Positions 41,699 to 50,107 of a DNA stretch of 64,000 nucleotides are shown here, one piece after another. Location of the stretch: positions 74,543 to 138,542 of IMG/VR virus record IMGVR_UViG_3300030098_004404; one strand, written 5' to 3'. Made by a program: the position numbers and the translations under genes. Within the stretch, counting starts at the first letter, position 1, and each line of letters starts with the position of its first letter. Below the pieces are notes generated by a model that saw only the letters and a list, made by a program, of their open reading frames with translations, was not told the origin of the DNA and made no database searches. This DNA comes from a virus.

Positions 41699-42757
41699 TT
41701 AAATCGAGTTATCAAAGTGTGTTCTACCTACTTTTATAGCCTTAGCACATTTTGGCAAATCCTTAAGGGACGTGGCTCCAACATAAGCACAACAGCTACG
41801 TAGACCTCCTTTAACGTCACTCATAACAGAGTCTGCTGATCCCTTGTATGGCACAATTTTAACTCTACCCTCGCTGGTAGCATAGTTATTCATGCCTCCG
41901 CTATGTTTATCCTGTGCTTTTTCGGACGACATACCGTAAAATTTAAGACCCGTTTTCTTTTCTTCAGTAGAATATTGCCACTCTCCCTCACATTCGTCTG
42001 TTCCTGCGAACATACCGCCCAGCATCACAAAGTCGGCATTAGCAGCGAAGGCCTTGCAAATATCAGCAGGGATTCTACATCCTCCATCGGCACATACCAG
42101 CCCCATCTTTCCATCGCCGCTTTTTAGTCCGTGAGCAGCATGGCTACATTCAATAATTGCTGAAAGCTGTGGGTATCCTACTCCAGTTTTTAGTCTTGTT
42201 GTACAGGCACTTCCCGGTCCAATACCTATCTTTACAATATCAACACCGCCATGAAGAACCAACTCCTGAACCATCTCAGGTGTACAAACGTTGCCAGCCA
42301 TAATGATTGAATCTGGAAAATGTGATCTAACCAACAAACACCATTCTACAAATTTTTCAGTGTATCCATTGGCAATATCTATGCAAATATTTGGGCTAGA
42401 GTGGATTCCTTTTTTGATGGCGTGTAGTTTCTCTAAATCGTTCTTATTCATTCCTATAGAAACCCACACGCTGGACTCTATATTGTAGTATTTAAAGTAC
42501 TCCACAACCCTGTCAGGATCGTGGTACTTGTGAAGGCATGTTACCGCTTCGTGTTTTGACAAAGCAGCACCCATATTAAAGGTGCCAGTAGTATCCATAT
42601 TGGCCGCAATAATAGGGAGTCCATGCCACTCTTTTGGCGAGTGAAAAAACTTGAAGGTTCTTTTTAATTGTACTTCCTTTCTACTGGCGGAAGGCGAGCG
42701 TGCTGGAACCAATAGGATGTCGTCAAAGTCTAATTTAGTTTCGTCTACTATTTTCAT
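41699..42757 (-). CDS. guaC: GMP reductase
   Basis: 352 residues, the length of GuaC, and without the CBS insertion of IMP dehydrogenase. Catalytic loop [19 protein letters not shown] (Cys), phosphate site [17 protein letters not shown] and [10 protein letters not shown]...SEG match GuaC. It converts GMP to IMP with NADPH. Uncommon in phages; may shift guanine and adenine pools. Confidence 0.88.
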   Translation of the reverse strand: MKIVDETKLDFDDILLVPARSPSASRKEVQLKRTFKFFHSPKEWHGLPIIAANMDTTGTFNMGAALSKHEAVTCLHKYHDPDRVVEYFKYYNIESSVWVSIGMNKNDLEKLHAIKKGIHSSPNICIDIANGYTEKFVEWCLLVRSHFPDSIIMAGNVCTPEMVQELVLHGGVDIVKIGIGPGSACTTRLKTGVGYPQLSAIIECSHAAHGLKSGDGKMGLVCADGGCRIPADICKAFAANADFVMLGGMFAGTDECEGEWQYSTEEKKTGLKFYGMSSEKAQDKHSGGMNNYATSEGRVKIVPYKGSADSVMSDVKGGLRSCCAYVGATSLKDLPKCAKAIKVGRTHFDNSI

Positions 42758-43372
42758 TTATTCCCAATCGTAAGATACAAACCATTTACTAAAGTCTTGC
42801 TGTTTCAAAACCACGCCCTGCTTACCGCCCATATAGCTTATGGGTCTGAAGCCAGCAGTCTTGTTGACGTTGTTATAAAATTCTTTAACTCTGGGCGACC
42901 ACATTATGCCCCATTTAATTTGCTGACTCTTGGACTCCACTAATTTAATATGGCGATCAAAGTCATAATCTCTTGGCTTTCTTAGGTCTGTTCCACATCT
43001 CACTGAATTATAGATAAAGAGAATGCTCGCTTGTTCTCTAACATAAGCCTTCAGATCATTTTCTTTTAATGTAAATTTACCAGCCGTAGGAACCCACTTA
43101 ATCTCTAGCGGCTCATCTGTTAGTTGTGCGTCTAATCCTTCGCCTCTTATTGATCCAGATATTTTATAGTCAGCACCGGCGGTATTCCCTTTAGCAATAA
43201 ACTCTCCATCATTGCCGCAACCATTGTCACTCCATTCTGAAACATGTAGGCCGCACGCTCCAGACTTAACTTTTTCTAGCCACTCAGTAAAGAAATATTT
43301 CTCTAGTTTTGTGGCAAAGTGAATGTCTTTTTTAAAAGTTGACACGCTTCTGTTATCGAATCTCGTTGACAT
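42758..43372 (-). CDS. Putative PD-(D/E)XK nuclease
   Basis: 204 residues. GLDAQLTDEPLEIKWVPTAGKF then TLKENDLKAYVREQASILFIY gives D...E-x-K and a following Q/Y helix, as in restriction-like nucleases; GADYKISGS may supply an additional acidic site. AAAGGA precedes the ATG. Its first 70 bases overlap the dehydrogenase gene. Confidence 0.5.
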   Translation of the reverse strand: MSTRFDNRSVSTFKKDIHFATKLEKYFFTEWLEKVKSGACGLHVSEWSDNGCGNDGEFIAKGNTAGADYKISGSIRGEGLDAQLTDEPLEIKWVPTAGKFTLKENDLKAYVREQASILFIYNSVRCGTDLRKPRDYDFDRHIKLVESKSQQIKWGIMWSPRVKEFYNNVNKTAGFRPISYMGGKQGVVLKQQDFSKWFVSYDWE

Positions 43373-44199
43373 TGTTTATCCTTTGTGGTTAGGTCACGGA
43401 CTAATTCGTTATAGTTTTCTACTGCCTCTAAGGGGCTGGAATTTATATTGTTTTGTTTTGCTATTGAGATCATACTTGACAGTTCTTTTGGTAGACACTT
43501 GCCACCAAACCCCCTCTTTCCGTCATGACCGGGAACTTGCCAGTGAATGTCGCCCACGCGAGGGTCTGCTTCCTGCATGACTTCAATCATTTTGTTGTAA
43601 TCTATTCCTAGAGAGTTACATATATCATAAATTATATTTGCGAAAGTAATTTTTGTCGAGAAGAAACTATTGGTTGTAGTTTTTATCATCTCTGCGGTAG
43701 TGGGGTCTGTATAGATACAATCAGAATCTGGCCAAGCCATGCTATGATAGTCTGAGAGCAAATGCTTCATCGAAGGGTCAGGTATCCCTAGAAGATGCTT
43801 AGTTGTGTTTTTAACGTCTTCTACTGCTGTTCTTTCGGTTAGAAACTCTGGATTGCATACCAAGACGCAGTGATTATACTTTTCTTGAAGTCTCTGTGTT
43901 GTGTGCGGAGACATCGTTGATTTTATTAGGACGACAGTAAACTTGCTGACTCTCTTGGAGTAGTAATTAATGAGCTTGCAAGCATTGTCCACATGCAGGG
44001 TGTCACACTTCCCATGTTTATCAGATGGAGTAGGGACACAAAGATATATAATGTTAGATTTTTCGACCACCCTTTGGTATCCTAAGTTCATGTCTACCGT
44101 ATCAGATAGATCATATGACGATACGCTAAATATCTTTTTCAGGTGCGACAACAAGGCGGAGCCAACAAAGCCCCTACCTATGATTCCTACGTTATACAT
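43303..44199 (-). CDS. UDP-glucose/GDP-mannose dehydrogenase-family protein, short form
   Basis: 298 residues. NAD-binding NVGIIGRGFVGSALL, YLCVPTPSDKHGKCD, IKSTMSPHTTQ, VCNPEFLTERTAVED and the catalytic GFGGKCLPKEL are all present. The usual C-terminal UDP-sugar-binding domain (to about 390-430 residues) is missing; the frame ends shortly after the central helix. It would oxidise a nucleotide-sugar to the uronic acid if active. Confidence 0.8.
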   Translation of the reverse strand: MYNVGIIGRGFVGSALLSHLKKIFSVSSYDLSDTVDMNLGYQRVVEKSNIIYLCVPTPSDKHGKCDTLHVDNACKLINYYSKRVSKFTVVLIKSTMSPHTTQRLQEKYNHCVLVCNPEFLTERTAVEDVKNTTKHLLGIPDPSMKHLLSDYHSMAWPDSDCIYTDPTTAEMIKTTTNSFFSTKITFANIIYDICNSLGIDYNKMIEVMQEADPRVGDIHWQVPGHDGKRGFGGKCLPKELSSMISIAKQNNINSSPLEAVENYNELVRDLTTKDKQCQRDSITEACQLLKKTFTLPQN

Positions 44200-44200
44200 C

Positions 44201-44455
44201 TTACAGTCCTATGAGATTTTTAATTCCGCCCAAGTCAAAGCCGCCCTTAAATATAATTAAATAAGCGGCTATAGCTGCCACTATCATAAACACCAGCCAC
44301 TTTCTTTTGGTTGCAACAGCATATGCTTTTGCGGTGACTTCTTTTATTCTTTCTAGGCGAAATAGCCTTCTAGACTCTTTTCTTTCTTTGAGTCTCTCGT
44401 GCTTCTCGTTTTTTAGTTTTTCTTTTTCTTCTTTGTTCTTTTTGAATAGTGGCAT
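44201..44455 (-). CDS. Basic membrane protein
   Basis: 84 residues: a 45-residue Lys/Glu/Arg-rich N-terminal helix, then one membrane helix (WLVFMIVAAIAAYLIIFKGGF). Cytoplasmic charged domain anchored at the C-terminus. Function unknown. Confidence 0.55.
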   Translation of the reverse strand: MPLFKKNKEEKEKLKNEKHERLKERKESRRLFRLERIKEVTAKAYAVATKRKWLVFMIVAAIAAYLIIFKGGFDLGGIKNLIGL

Positions 44456-44456
44456 G

Positions 44457-44657
44457 TTATCTCCAAAATAGAAGGATTTTGTGCCAGAGTGGACGATCCT
44501 TCTTGTTTTTTGTTTGTTTAGTTTGTCTTTTGTGTCTGTTCTCTTCGTCGAAATAAATCTTTCTTAGTTCAGGCGTACTCGTTCTTTTCTTGAGTGTCAA
44601 CGCAACCCGACCATAATGAGAGTCAGACATATCCCTAGTTTCGCTTCGTCCTGCCAT
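44457..44657 (-). CDS. Small basic hypothetical protein
   Basis: 66 residues, Arg/Lys-rich (EENRHKRQTKQTKNKKDRP) with an aromatic C-terminus (WHKILLFWR). Possibly nucleic-acid- or membrane-binding. Function unknown. Confidence 0.5.
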   Translation of the reverse strand: MAGRSETRDMSDSHYGRVALTLKKRTSTPELRKIYFDEENRHKRQTKQTKNKKDRPLWHKILLFWR

Positions 44658-44852
44658 TTAATTTCCATCCCAACCCTCTTGCCAAGATCTAAATTCTGGA
44701 TCTTCGTCTTCTTCAACGAAGCATATGTTAAATTCTTGGTGAAGTCTCTCGAAATACTTCATGGGGATTTTTATTGTTTGGTTGTAATGATCCGCCTCAA
44801 AAACAGAGTTGTACAGAACATCACCCCAAGCCTTCTTTAGTTCATGAAACAC
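44658..44852 (-). CDS. Hypothetical protein (GTG start)
   Basis: 64 residues from a GTG that overlaps the preceding TAG (TAGTG). Reads VFHELKKAWGDVLYN, and ends in an acidic Trp-rich tail (FRSWQEGWDGN). Function unknown. Confidence 0.5.
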   Translation of the reverse strand: MFHELKKAWGDVLYNSVFEADHYNQTIKIPMKYFERLHQEFNICFVEEDEDPEFRSWQEGWDGN

Positions 44853-44950
44853 TATACACCCCCGTAGATATAGATGCCCATACAAAGACTTACGCCCAGA
44901 AGAAAACCCAATACGAAGTCTTTAGTCTCTAAGTTATTCATTTTTTTCAT
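44852..44950 (-). CDS. 32-residue membrane peptide
   Basis: MKKMNNLETKD then one hydrophobic helix (FVLGFLLGVSLCMGIYIYGGV). GAGGAA before the ATG and a TAGTG coupling to the next gene support translation. Transcribed from the promoter at 44966-44993. Confidence 0.55.
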   Translation of the reverse strand: MKKMNNLETKDFVLGFLLGVSLCMGIYIYGGV

Positions 44951-44965
44951 TTCCTCTTGCCCCTT

Positions 44966-44993
44966 ATTATAAAGTACAATAGCTAATTGTCAA
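44966..44993 (-). promoter_or_regulatory. Sigma-70-type promoter
   Basis: TTGACA (44993-44988), 16-base spacer ATTAGCTATTGTACTT, TATAAT (44971-44966), minus strand. The -35 overlaps the stop codon of the 44990 gene. No CGATA in the spacer. Confidence 0.72.
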
Positions 44994-45118
44994 GTCCTAA
45001 TTTTGTTTTTTCTTCTTTTTATAACTTTCGACTCTTCTCTTTTAAGTAACGCAAAGGCTGTTAAAACTACAGAAATTTCTATAGCCCAAGCCAGTAGACC
45101 GGCCATCAATGCTTTCAT
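44990..45118 (-). CDS. 42-residue membrane protein
   Basis: MKALMAGLLAWAIEISVVLT, one hydrophobic helix followed by a very basic tail (KVIKRRKNKIRT). No strong ribosome site. Tail-in topology suggested. Function unknown. Confidence 0.45.
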   Translation of the reverse strand: MKALMAGLLAWAIEISVVLTAFALLKREESKVIKRRKNKIRT

Positions 45119-45128
45119 AGTATATTCC

Positions 45129-45317
45129 TTACAACATGATCCATAGAGTCAATAACATCACCATAGCACATGCTACTATAACGCTAAATATTATAGCGTT
45201 TGATTTACGTCTTTGCTTTTCTTTTTCTGAAATTCTTTGCTTTATTCTTTCGGCAGTTGCCCAGTATCCGTCTTTAATCGGATCAAACCCTAATTCTTCC
45301 CATTTATGTTTCTTCAT
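45129..45317 (-). CDS. C-terminally anchored small membrane protein
   Basis: 62 residues: charged N-terminal helix (AERIKQRISEKEKQRRKS) and a C-terminal membrane helix (AIIFSVIVACAMVMLLTLWIML). Function unknown. Confidence 0.5.
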   Translation of the reverse strand: MKKHKWEELGFDPIKDGYWATAERIKQRISEKEKQRRKSNAIIFSVIVACAMVMLLTLWIML

Positions 45318-45480
45318 CGTCCTCTAGCTTCTCCCCGTGTTTGTCTACGGTTATCCATCCACATCCTTCACACAGGCAAAAGTACCTCTCCTTACCTCTA
45401 GCTATCCCAGCAAAATCATTTTTGTCGGCGTTCTCTTTTCCAAATAACTCAGCAGTGCAGGTGTAACAAAAATTAGCCAC
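45304..45480 (-). CDS. Small zinc-binding-type protein (GTG start)
   Basis: 58 residues from a GTG nine bases after GGAG. Two cysteine pairs, FCYTC and CLCEGCGW, suggest a zinc ribbon; acidic C-terminus. Function unknown. Confidence 0.5.
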   Translation of the reverse strand: MANFCYTCTAELFGKENADKNDFAGIARGKERYFCLCEGCGWITVDKHGEKLEDDEET

Positions 45481-46198
45481 AATATTTTTCTCCAATTATT
45501 CTTTTTGTATCTGTCCAGTCTTGGACGTTATAGTATGTGTCACATTGTATCGCAAGAGTATGGTCGTTGCCGCCTAGTTCACATCTGTCACCAAAGAATA
45601 TGGTTTCTCCGAACATATCAGAAAGCACCTGAGATTTATCTCTGCCGATTGGATATATGTCTATACTTATCTCTCCACCTATCGCAAAGGAAATATCTTC
45701 GTACTTGGAAGATAATTCGCTTACTATGTTTAGTCTTTCTCCTTTAAGTTTGTCCCATTCAAAGTATTCTTTTCTCTGAAGCTGGTTTGCAGACCTGCCT
45801 AGTGTAGAGAAGTTCACCATCATGGGTACACTATTCTTTTCACCTCTCCTATATTCAATATTATTTTCAGCCTTACCGTACCATTTACTTTTTGTAAGTA
45901 TTTTTTTAAGGTCTTTGATTAAAGGGTCGGGTACTTGCCAATGCTTTTCCCATCTTAAACGATTTCTAATGTATAGTTGATTCCCAGAATTTTGATAGCA
46001 CCCGTCTACATGTCTATAAAGGGATAGTCCAATTTGCTCTAGGGTCTTTCGTCTGTCTGAGCCGGTGACTAAAAAAATCTTGTTCCCTCTCTCCCTTTGA
46101 AATGTAATCCAGTTACCGAACGCTTGACGAAAATTACTGTCCATAGTTTTTCTTGCGGGGGTCAGTGTTCCGTCTACGTCAAATAAAAAATTAATCAT
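45473..46198 (-). CDS. HAD-superfamily phosphatase, phosphomannomutase (PMM)-like
   Basis: 241 residues. LFDVDGTLTP (motif I), LVTGSDRRKT (motif II), VPMMVNFSTLGRSAN and IGGEISIDIYPIGRDKSQVL with FFGDRCELGGNDH closely follow eukaryotic-type PMM (motifs III/IV and the GGND end). It would interconvert mannose-6- and -1-phosphate, feeding GDP-mannose synthesis; other HAD sugar phosphatases are possible. Confidence 0.75.
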   Translation of the reverse strand: MINFLFDVDGTLTPARKTMDSNFRQAFGNWITFQRERGNKIFLVTGSDRRKTLEQIGLSLYRHVDGCYQNSGNQLYIRNRLRWEKHWQVPDPLIKDLKKILTKSKWYGKAENNIEYRRGEKNSVPMMVNFSTLGRSANQLQRKEYFEWDKLKGERLNIVSELSSKYEDISFAIGGEISIDIYPIGRDKSQVLSDMFGETIFFGDRCELGGNDHTLAIQCDTYYNVQDWTDTKRIIGEKYCG

Positions 46199-46394
46199 AC
46201 AATATATCTCGGAATAAATCTACGAAGAACTTGAGTAAAACATTGTGAAAGAAGAAAATAAAAAGGAATAGCACTATCCAAAAAAAAGAAACCCAATCTG
46301 TCTCATCATCTGGTCTTTGATGAATACCCTCGTTCCAACTATCTGATCTCCTTGCGGGGTTAGTCTTCGGTGGGCTGTAAGGATTCTTTTTCAT
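46191..46394 (-). CDS. Small membrane protein
   Basis: 67 residues: a Pro/Arg-rich cytoplasmic-type start and a C-terminal hydrophobic segment (WVSFFWIVLFLFIFFFHNVLL). Function unknown. Confidence 0.5.
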   Translation of the reverse strand: MKKNPYSPPKTNPARRSDSWNEGIHQRPDDETDWVSFFWIVLFLFIFFFHNVLLKFFVDLFRDILYD

Positions 46395-46662
46395 TGCTCA
46401 GATTTCTGAAGTTTTCTGCAAATTGTTGAAACCCCGCCAACACTTCTTCCCTTGCTACCTTTCTAGATATTGATTCCATTTCACGGGGAGCCATCTCGAC
46501 AAAACCTTCCATCATCATCTCAACCTCTGCTAAATTTTGAAAACCGTCCATAAGCATACTTCTATTTTCAGCAACCATTTTGTGGGTCACATGGGATTTA
46601 TACCCCAAGTATCCCAAGCTACCAAAAGTGATGACGGCAAAAAGTGTCATTAACTTATTCAT
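46360..46662 (-). CDS. Membrane-anchored helical protein
   Basis: 100 residues. N-terminal anchor (LMTLFAVITFGSLGYLGY), then an acidic helical domain rich in Met and Glu (LAEVEMMMEGFVEMAPREME). Function unknown. Confidence 0.5.
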   Translation of the reverse strand: MNKLMTLFAVITFGSLGYLGYKSHVTHKMVAENRSMLMDGFQNLAEVEMMMEGFVEMAPREMESISRKVAREEVLAGFQQFAENFRNLSNEKESLQPTED

Positions 46663-46903
46663 TTCTACTTTCCTTGTAAACGTATTTATTTTTTTCGTAA
46701 TATTCTTTATTTTCTAATACAGAACTGGCTTCATGTTCATGCTTGAAGTAATGTTTGAATTGTTTGTACAGGGCTTTTACTTGTTCAAAGGCCTCGTTCT
46801 CGTCTATCTTTCCTCCCTGCTCTAGGTCGCATATGATAGACATTTGTATGTTAAATGCCCTGAAGGGATCGTCGTACTTTTCAAATTTGAATTTACTACT
46901 CAT
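46655..46903 (-). CDS. Hypothetical protein
   Basis: 82 residues, helical and charged (YKQFKHYFKHEHEASSVLEN), no membrane segment. Start overlaps the 46896 gene's end. Function unknown. Confidence 0.5.
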   Translation of the reverse strand: MSSKFKFEKYDDPFRAFNIQMSIICDLEQGGKIDENEAFEQVKALYKQFKHYFKHEHEASSVLENKEYYEKNKYVYKESRNE

Positions 46904-47057
46904 TGTATAACTCCGGAAAATTATCTCTACAGTATTTGGTAAATATCTCTAAGGCCTCTGTGTATGTTGAACAAAAATCAATGACCTGTTCCACTTCGTC
47001 GTAGACAAACCATCCGTCTTCCGAAGGACACCACACTATGTTTTTATTTACGGACAT
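46896..47057 (-). CDS. 53-residue hypothetical protein
   Basis: Reads MSVNKNIVWCPSEDGWFVYDE and continues acidic and aromatic to EL-YNE. Overlaps the HNH gene end and the next gene's start (both by eight to ten bases), the normal packing here. Function unknown. Confidence 0.5.
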   Translation of the reverse strand: MSVNKNIVWCPSEDGWFVYDEVEQVIDFCSTYTEALEIFTKYCRDNFPELYNE

Positions 47058-47890
47058 GTGCCGTCTCTCTTTTTTCTGTTTTCAGATATGGATAGAGGTC
47101 TTGTATTTTTATAGTTCATTACCTTGTAAACATTTTCTTTGTTGGTTAGGTCTACCGAGTTAAACGGAATTATATGATCTAGCTCCCACACCTCTCCCCG
47201 ATTGTCCCAAGTCCAACCTTCTTCAAACTGAGACTCTATCCACTCCAAAAAGAAGTCCCTTGAGCAGCCGAGAGAATCTCTTATAAATGAGAACTGAGGA
47301 CTTGCTCTTCTTCCGCTTTTTACATTGTAGTAGTCATTGTCTCTTATTTTAATATTGCTTTTATCAAGAACGTATTGTCTGACATCGTTTAGTTCTGCGT
47401 CTTGTCCCAAGTGATCCAGTGCCTCTCTAACCATATTAGACTTATTTAGGCTTCTCTTTGGTTCTCTTCTTATGAATTGATTTAATCCAGAACCCAATCT
47501 TGATCTTATTCTTGCCTGTTGATTATTTTGCTTTTCTTCTTTTCGACCAAGATTGTAACAATTTTTACACTTTGATCCACCGCTGTCTCCTTTTTGCCTA
47601 GCAAAACTTCTATGATGTATAGAAGCACAACGTATACATAGGAACTCCTGTTCATGCACTCCCTCTATGATCGTACCTGACTGGAGCTGTGTGTTCCGAA
47701 ATGTGGAGTCCTCTATTTTAGATTGATGTATCTTAAAGGATATAGTCCTACCACAGTCCGTGTCAAACTCAGCTATTAGCCCAGTTCTGTTTGCGGCATA
47801 TAGGGCGACTAATCTTATTTTCTTTTTCCACCAGCCAGTGTCCCACGTTATGGTATTCTGCTCTAAAAGTTTTTCACGCTTAGTTTTCAT
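47048..47890 (-). CDS. HNH homing-type endonuclease
   Basis: 280 residues. The C-terminal WELDHIIPFNSVDLTNKENVYKVMN is an HNH core (DHI...N...N), and NTRPLSISENRKK completes it. A four-cysteine zinc site (CIRCAS...CKNCYN) lies in the middle at about residues 83-112. Such free-standing HNH enzymes nick DNA and act as mobile genes in phages. Confidence 0.8.
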   Translation of the reverse strand: MKTKREKLLEQNTITWDTGWWKKKIRLVALYAANRTGLIAEFDTDCGRTISFKIHQSKIEDSTFRNTQLQSGTIIEGVHEQEFLCIRCASIHHRSFARQKGDSGGSKCKNCYNLGRKEEKQNNQQARIRSRLGSGLNQFIRREPKRSLNKSNMVREALDHLGQDAELNDVRQYVLDKSNIKIRDNDYYNVKSGRRASPQFSFIRDSLGCSRDFFLEWIESQFEEGWTWDNRGEVWELDHIIPFNSVDLTNKENVYKVMNYKNTRPLSISENRKKRDGTCP

Positions 47891-49094
47891 TTCTCCAGCC
47901 GTTCATTAGTGTATTCAATGAGTTGCCACCCAGAAATCCCTTTATCTCATCATCAGAATATCTTTCCAAAGAATGTAAATATCTGGTTAATCTGGGAAGT
48001 TCTGATATGTCAACCATCTCATCAGGAGGATCGGTAAACCCGTCATAGTCCGTTCCCAATCCGACTACATTAGCTCCGGCAACATCTCTCATGTGACTAA
48101 TTGTTTGTTCAATATACTTTAGCCCCAACGGTGTGTCAACTGGGCTTATCCAATAATTCATAAAGATAACACCTACAACGCCGCCATGATCTGCAATCCA
48201 CTTTAGTTCCCAATCTTCTAGGTTGTATGGATCACGGTTAATTTCAAAGCATCCAGTGTGGCTAGATATAACGAGGCTCTGCTTGTCGCCAACTATTTCG
48301 TATACTTCTTTTCTAGCTTTGGGTGTACAGTGAGCAATATCAATTAACATTCCAAGCTCGGTCATTCTCTGTACGACCTTAGCACCTAAAGCGGTAAGCC
48401 CCTTATTCATGTCCCATCCGGCCATGAGGTTTTTCCAGTTACTTCTTTTGATCCCGTAGGTGGGGTAAGGAAACACCGGAGGAGCTACTTTGTTAGGATA
48501 GAAGTGTGCCAGCGTCAGATATGCTACACCTCTTTGGGATAAGTATTCAAGGTTACTCAAAACCTCTGACTCTATGTCTTGGCTAATTTCTGATGTCTCG
48601 CTCTCTATTCCTTCTAGGCTATGACCGCCCTCAACCGAATGTATAAAGGCTATATTCTTTTCAGCCAAAATATCTATCAAAGAGTTCTTGTCTTTGGCAA
48701 ACTTTATTTTTCTTTCTGGTTCTTTGTTGTTATACGACTCAGCCTCTTTCTCCATTGCATCCATCATAGACACGGTAGCGTCAAAATAGAAAGGATCGAA
48801 GACACGCTTCTTCGTTTCTGGTGATAAAGTCAAAGCCAGTTTTACAAGACCCTGATCTTCTATCCATTCTCGCTCAGGTATATAACACGTTGAGAAAACA
48901 ACATCAACGCCACCCTTGTCTAATAAGGGAAATGTGCTTCTCTGACTCAAAGGCCAGAAGGCTCTCTTAAATAAAGATGCTAAAAATTTAGTCTTGCTTG
49001 TTGTTAAGTCTCTGTCGAGGAGAAACTTTTTTAAGACTGCGTGATTGTGAAGGTCTACAACAGTAGCGTCTTCGTGTAATTGCTGCCAAGTCAT
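47880..49094 (-). CDS. Membrane dipeptidase (peptidase family M19)
   Basis: 404 residues. DLHNHAVLKK (usual D-G-H-N-D), VEGGHSLEG, GMLIDIAHCT, LVISSHTGCF and LGTDYDGF are the zinc ligands and binding loops of M19 in order. M19 enzymes hydrolyse dipeptides and act on D-amino-acid or beta-lactam substrates. No signal peptide is seen, so it would be cytosolic. Unusual cargo for a phage. Confidence 0.85.
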   Translation of the reverse strand: MTWQQLHEDATVVDLHNHAVLKKFLLDRDLTTSKTKFLASLFKRAFWPLSQRSTFPLLDKGGVDVVFSTCYIPEREWIEDQGLVKLALTLSPETKKRVFDPFYFDATVSMMDAMEKEAESYNNKEPERKIKFAKDKNSLIDILAEKNIAFIHSVEGGHSLEGIESETSEISQDIESEVLSNLEYLSQRGVAYLTLAHFYPNKVAPPVFPYPTYGIKRSNWKNLMAGWDMNKGLTALGAKVVQRMTELGMLIDIAHCTPKARKEVYEIVGDKQSLVISSHTGCFEINRDPYNLEDWELKWIADHGGVVGVIFMNYWISPVDTPLGLKYIEQTISHMRDVAGANVVGLGTDYDGFTDPPDEMVDISELPRLTRYLHSLERYSDDEIKGFLGGNSLNTLMNGWRNEN

Positions 49095-49106
49095 TGGTAA
49101 AACTCC

Positions 49107-49610
49107 TTAAACTAGGTAGGACTTTACGCCCACACCCTTAGCTAATTCTATGTTCTCTCTATTATCGTCATAAAAATAGATTTTATCATACAATTTCATA
49201 ATTGTTAGTAGTGATTTTTTCTTAGCGTTTGCTATTCCGCAGTGATCGTCGCTATCTCCCACGCATATAATTTGCTTGGCCTCTATGCCAGCTAATTTCA
49301 AAAACTTAGCTATAGCGTCTGCGACATCATTACTTCTAGCGGTTAAAATATATACATCATGCTGTTCGCCATATACTTCTTTAGCTAAATTGATTAGCTC
49401 GGTTGGCTTGCCGTCAATAACTAAATCGGGACACCTGAACTGAGAGAAGTCAAACCTCTCGCCATTCTTTAGTGTATAACCATTGAACTCAGCGGGAGTA
49501 AGTTCTCTGATATATCCCCTGCAAGTTTTTGTGTCGGGCATCACAACCAGTACGCAAGCTTCTGTTGTTGCGAGAGTGTCGTCAAAATCAAATACAAATG
49601 CTTTTCTCAT
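49107..49610 (-). CDS. HAD-superfamily phosphatase
   Basis: 167 residues. FVFDFDDTLATTEA (motif I), VYILTARSNDVADAI (motif II), ICVGDSDDHCG and FYDDNRENIELAKG (motif IV). Similar to the phosphatase half of phage polynucleotide kinase, though the kinase half is absent. Overlaps the GNAT gene (ATGA). Confidence 0.75.
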   Translation of the reverse strand: MRKAFVFDFDDTLATTEACVLVVMPDTKTCRGYIRELTPAEFNGYTLKNGERFDFSQFRCPDLVIDGKPTELINLAKEVYGEQHDVYILTARSNDVADAIAKFLKLAGIEAKQIICVGDSDDHCGIANAKKKSLLTIMKLYDKIYFYDDNRENIELAKGVGVKSYLV

Positions 49611-50107
49611 TTTTGATCTCCTATATATTCATGTGAATAGCATACTCTCATAGATAGAGATTCTTTCACCATGTTATTATAGTTTTTCTTTCTGCCGATG
49701 TTATCGGGTCTTGCCTTCTTGTTCTTGCTGGTTGGTCGCCATACTTTTCGCTGACTTCGAGCTTCTCCTAATTTTATATTGGCGGTCTTTGAGAAAAATC
49801 TTTTTTCTTCTCCTGTTAAAATTTTACCAACACATTCTGACATGTTGTTGCCAATGCCCATGCCCTGATAGTCCGACAGGACAACGAGCCTATGTTCTCT
49901 CCAAGCGTTTTTAAGAGAGCCGCTCGGCATGGCTAGTACAGAGTTAAAGGCTACAGGATTGCCCCAGAGATAAGCAACCCAACAGCGTGCAGCCTTGTTG
50001 AGAGAGTCACCAAGATAATGATGCTTCTTAAAAAGATTCCAGTATCTTTCCTTGAACTCTTTTGGAATCTCATAGACTTCTAACTGTATGGTTGGTCTTT
50101 TGAACAT
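49607..50107 (-). CDS. GNAT-fold protein, Mom/COG2401-like
   Basis: 166 residues. KKHHYLGDSLNKAARCWVAYLWGNPVAF and EHRLVVLSDYQGMGIGNNMSE (acetyl-CoA loop Q-x-x-G-I-G) fit the phage GNAT group related to Mu Mom, which modifies adenine in DNA, and to the acetyltransferase part of COG2401 proteins. SRQRKVWRPTS-type basic residues follow. The adjacent ABC ATPase gene mirrors the fused COG2401 layout. DNA-modification role is inference. Confidence 0.65.
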   Translation of the reverse strand: MFKRPTIQLEVYEIPKEFKERYWNLFKKHHYLGDSLNKAARCWVAYLWGNPVAFNSVLAMPSGSLKNAWREHRLVVLSDYQGMGIGNNMSECVGKILTGEEKRFFSKTANIKLGEARSQRKVWRPTSKNKKARPDNIGRKKNYNNMVKESLSMRVCYSHEYIGDQK

